From Candidatus Roizmanbacteria bacterium UBA1450 (lineage in GTDB: Bacteria; Patescibacteriota; Microgenomatia; UBA1406; GWC2-37-13), in the NCBI GenBank assembly GCA_002329205.1, contig DCTC01000001.1, positions 582,623 through 646,622 of the forward strand: DNA of 64,000 nt. The letters run 5' to 3'. The notes beneath the pieces are model-generated. The model did no database searches. It was not told the DNA's origin and was given only the letters and a program-made list of their open reading frames with translations. Position numbers and translations under genes: made by a program. Shown here piece after piece: positions 62,325-64,000 of this stretch (the stretch's first letter is position 1; every line of letters begins with the position of its first letter).

Positions 62325-63116
62325 TCATTTTAAAAGATCAATGAGGGGCTGTCGTTTCTTTTGAAAATAAAGTCGATAAAATTGTGCTTTTTTCGAAAAA
62401 TCTCTGAGTGTTTTCATCTCTGTTTCAACAGATTCAGCACTATAGAAATTGCATTGTTTTATCATTTTTGCATAAATGGTATCTTCACTTGTCACGGGTT
62501 TTATTTGATTTCTCTCACTTTTATGCAAAAAAAACACACTGCTTATCTCATATCGGTCAAATGACTTTGAAATCGGCTGTTTTTCGAATTCCTGCGTCTG
62601 ATACAAATAGTACGATTGTCCAACTTTCCGTACATAACACGCATCATCCGCAAGCGGCCTGAATTTGGATTTTAACAGACTGGTCGCGGTAGATTTTCCT
62701 GCTCCGTTGGGACCAAGGAAAAGCACTGCTTTATTGTGTACAAGAGAAGCGGCGCCGTGAAGCTGAAAACCGAAATGTGATCTCAGTTGATTTTGAACTA
62801 AATTTCTGAGGATTATGTTGAGTTGGGCAAAGCTTATGAAGTAGTAGGTTGAGGCACTATTACCCCGTTGTGAAAAAAAATAGACATAATGACGGAGTGT
62901 TTTCCCTTCTTTTTTCGTAATTAACTGAGATTTATTGTAGTCTTTGATATCAATTCGTGCTGCAGCTTTTTCAGGCTGTTTATTAGGGTAAATAAAGCCG
63001 CCGTATCTACGTTTAAAACGTTTCACAAACTCCTTTCTCACAAAAGGGTAGAGCCCTTCATGAAATCGGCATTCTACAATACAATCTGCAATTCGGATAT
63101 ACAGGATTTCTTCCAT
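62325..63116 (-). CDS. HprK-like ATP-binding protein
   Basis: A 263-residue protein with an HPr-kinase-like P-loop domain in its second half. Walker A is LFLGPNGAGKSTATSLL (G135-S142 from ATG 63116), and LADDACYV carries an acidic pair. The N-terminal half is a small beta/helical domain. Such proteins accompany PqqD-type proteins in many peptide-modification clusters, for instance some lasso-peptide clusters, where they phosphorylate or otherwise act on the peptide. A TTG at 63128 would extend the N-terminus. Here it is co-oriented with, and 21 bases downstream of, the pqqD-like gene. Confidence 0.85.
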   Translation of the reverse strand: MEEILYIRIADCIVECRFHEGLYPFVRKEFVKRFKRRYGGFIYPNKQPEKAAARIDIKDYNKSQLITKKEGKTLRHYVYFFSQRGNSASTYYFISFAQLNIILRNLVQNQLRSHFGFQLHGAASLVHNKAVLFLGPNGAGKSTATSLLKSKFRPLADDACYVRKVGQSYYLYQTQEFEKQPISKSFDRYEISSVFFLHKSERNQIKPVTSEDTIYAKMIKQCNFYSAESVETEMKTLRDFSKKAQFYRLYFQKKRQPLIDLLK

Positions 63117-63137
63117 ATTGTCCCACAATATTTTAAT

Positions 63138-63398
63138 TCAGGTAAGAATGTTGTTTTTTTTAAGTTCGTGCAGCATTTCTTCAATGTCCCTTCTCACGAT
63201 ATCCTCGGCTATGTTAAATAGAGTAACAAATTTTTTTATTATTTGTTCATTGTCGGTTCCTTTTTTCAGTTCTTTTACCAGAAAAGACGCTGTAGAGTTG
63301 AGAGAATACAAAGTAGAAGTATCCGGATCAAAAAATGATACTTCATCGTCAGTTTCCTGGTAAATGAAGCCCGGATTAATTCTGGAGAAATTACTCAT
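63138..63398 (-). CDS. PqqD-like peptide-recognition protein
   Basis: An 86-residue PqqD-family protein, a small winged-helix RiPP recognition element that binds leader peptides. Typical segments are NPGFIYQETDDEVSFFDPDT, YSLNSTASFLVKEL and ILT at the end. It pairs with the HprK-like gene downstream. Its leader-binding role suits the Lys-rich head of the Hint-domain protein. Confidence 0.88.
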   Translation of the reverse strand: MSNFSRINPGFIYQETDDEVSFFDPDTSTLYSLNSTASFLVKELKKGTDNEQIIKKFVTLFNIAEDIVRRDIEEMLHELKKNNILT

Positions 63399-63556
63399 AA
63401 ATACAATGACTCAAACATATCGATATGGCAATTGTATCAGAATGATTTTGTTTTAACCGTTCATTTTTTCGAAGCATGACAGGTTTCCTGTCTGATACTA
63501 TATAAGTATCACAAGTAGTATTAAGACTGTCATGTTCGTATCGATATGATTTTTCC

Positions 63557-63807
63557 ATGAAGTTTCTCGTAAACAACAAACGATCATTGTCTGTATTGAT
63601 TATTCTGAGTATCTTCCATGTTATAAGTAGTTTGTTTTACTCTCATGAAATTATTTCAAATGTTCAGGCACAAAGTGTAGTAGAACTAAAAGCGTTCCCC
63701 GAAGCGGAAGGGTTCGGAAAGAATGCAAAAGTGTAAATTTTGATAGCTCCGGAGGAAAACCAAATGAAGCTGATTATCTGATTTGGAAGAGCAATTTTAG
63801 CAAGTAA
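63557..63807 (+). pseudogene. Remnant of a secreted pectate-lyase-like protein
   Basis: An ORF from ATG 63557 gives a signal peptide and the start ELKAFPEAEGFGKNAKV, then stops at 63734. AFPxAEGFG is the typical mature start of secreted pectate-lyase-like proteins. In the frame beginning at 63739 the sequence continues FDSSGGKPNEADYLIWKSNF and stops at 63805-63807, which matches the dockerin-like C-terminus of such surface proteins. The two ends therefore look like the head and tail of a much larger gene whose middle is gone, with a frame change at the join. Confidence 0.6.
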
Positions 63808-63822
63808 CTAAATAGATGAAAC

Positions 63823-63900
63823 GTGCTGCCCAGCTTGGATTTCCCACAAGGGGACTAGGTATTTCATACCGTCGCTTCTCATCCAAGCTTGTATTTGTGC
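63823..63900. repeat. Duplicated tRNA-Gln 3' end with stem-loop structure
   Basis: GTGCTGCCCAGCTTGGATT occurs at 63823-63841 and again at 63897-63915, where it is the 3' end of tRNA-Gln. The 55 bases between form a hairpin set: AGCTTGGAT (63832-63840) pairs with ATCCAAGCT (63881-63889). On the minus strand the enclosed part holds GGTAT-GAA-ATACC and TCCC-CTTGT-GGGA. The layout is like an attachment-site duplication or a mobile RNA-like element next to a tRNA. Confidence 0.65.
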
Positions 63901-63970
63901 TGCCCAGCTTGGATTCGAACCAAGATAAACAGATCCAGAGTCTGTTGTCCTACCGTTAGACGACCGGGCA
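63900..63970 (-). tRNA. tRNA-Gln (anticodon CTG)
   Basis: A 71-base cloverleaf on the minus strand: acceptor TGCCCGG/CTGGGCA, D arm with GTCTAACGGTAGGAC, anticodon loop CTCTGGA giving anticodon CTG (glutamine, CAG codons), and T arm CTTGG-TTCGAAT-CCAAG. The CCA end is not encoded. Confidence 0.93.
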
Positions 63971-64000
63971 TTTATTTCAGATAAGCACTATTGTACCATA

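Noticed and set aside
63391..63579. 62-codon minus-strand frame upstream of pqqD
   Set aside because: It overlaps the pqqD start and shows no motif, signal or ribosome-binding site.
63840..63895. Hammerhead-like reading of the stem-loop near tRNA-Gln
   Set aside because: A GATGAG string occurs, but the CUGANGA and GAAA core segments are not in the required order, so no ribozyme is claimed.
1..64000. CRISPR array or toxin-antitoxin pair
   Set aside because: No regularly spaced repeats of CRISPR type and no recognisable toxin-antitoxin gene pair were seen; the PIN protein belongs to the RNA-ligase-partner group.

Overview
The window looks like a chromosome segment from a Candidate Phyla Radiation (Patescibacteria) bacterium, most likely of the Microgenomates group. 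This is inferred from gene content and style: AT-rich DNA, small genes, Pro/Thr-rich surface proteins with PTPTP linkers, a PrgI/VirB4 module, DUF4112 and DUF5667 proteins, and a class II B12-dependent ribonucleotide reductase. No ribosomal RNA is present to test the assignment.

A replication origin is likely at about 35.7 kb. An inverted pair of perfect DnaA boxes sits upstream of dnaA, dnaA-dnaN run leftward, and gene orientation flips there: mostly minus strand to the left, mostly plus strand to the right. Many promoters carry a TATAAT-like hexamer only 5 to 9 bases before the start codon, so leaderless transcripts seem common.

Layout, left to right. 0-6.2 kb: penicillin-binding protein 2 (cut by the window edge), a VirB4/PrgI secretion module, an RNase HI-like protein and an Xer-family protein that has lost its catalytic residues. 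6.4-14.2 kb: thioredoxin, then a cobalamin theme with a cobalamin riboswitch in front of an unknown zinc-ribbon protein, a PduO-type adenosyltransferase, NrdJ and NrdR with candidate NrdR boxes. 14.6-25.4 kb: RNA-ligase-partner PIN protein, MarR regulator, a signal peptidase I-CAP fusion, acyltransferase, PEBP, a SpoIID-like protein, a VirB2-like protein, a UbiA prenyltransferase and exported Thr/Pro-rich proteins. 25.4-33.1 kb: sugar isomerases, then a nitrogen-related locus with a frameshifted glnA, a GAF-ANTAR RNA-binding regulator and an AI-2E-family membrane protein. The glnA leader has two hexaloop hairpins of the ANTAR type, and a 33-bp triple-iteron element occurs four times here. 33-43 kb: dnaN, dnaA, origin, comF, a sortase substrate, recA, recX, rny, HU and an S1 protein. 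43-47 kb: flavodoxin, cupin, a metal-type membrane protein and several small unknowns. 47-56 kb: a DNA-repair block with mutS, mutL, endonuclease Q and a UvrD-like helicase, interspersed with panC and a pseudopilin.

57.8-63.4 kb is the most unusual region. It holds an S-adenosylmethionine decarboxylase, a branched-polyamine synthase (BpsA family), a YcaO cyclodehydratase, a SagB-type dehydrogenase, a membrane-anchored protein, a small protein with a Cys/Ser/Thr-rich segment fused to an intein-like Hint domain, an HprK-like ATPase and a PqqD-like recognition protein. Together they look like an undescribed RiPP (ribosomally made, modified peptide) system in which azole formation, Hint self-cleavage and polyamine chemistry may be linked. 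The right end carries a decayed secreted-protein gene, a structured repeat copying the tRNA 3' end, and tRNA-Gln.
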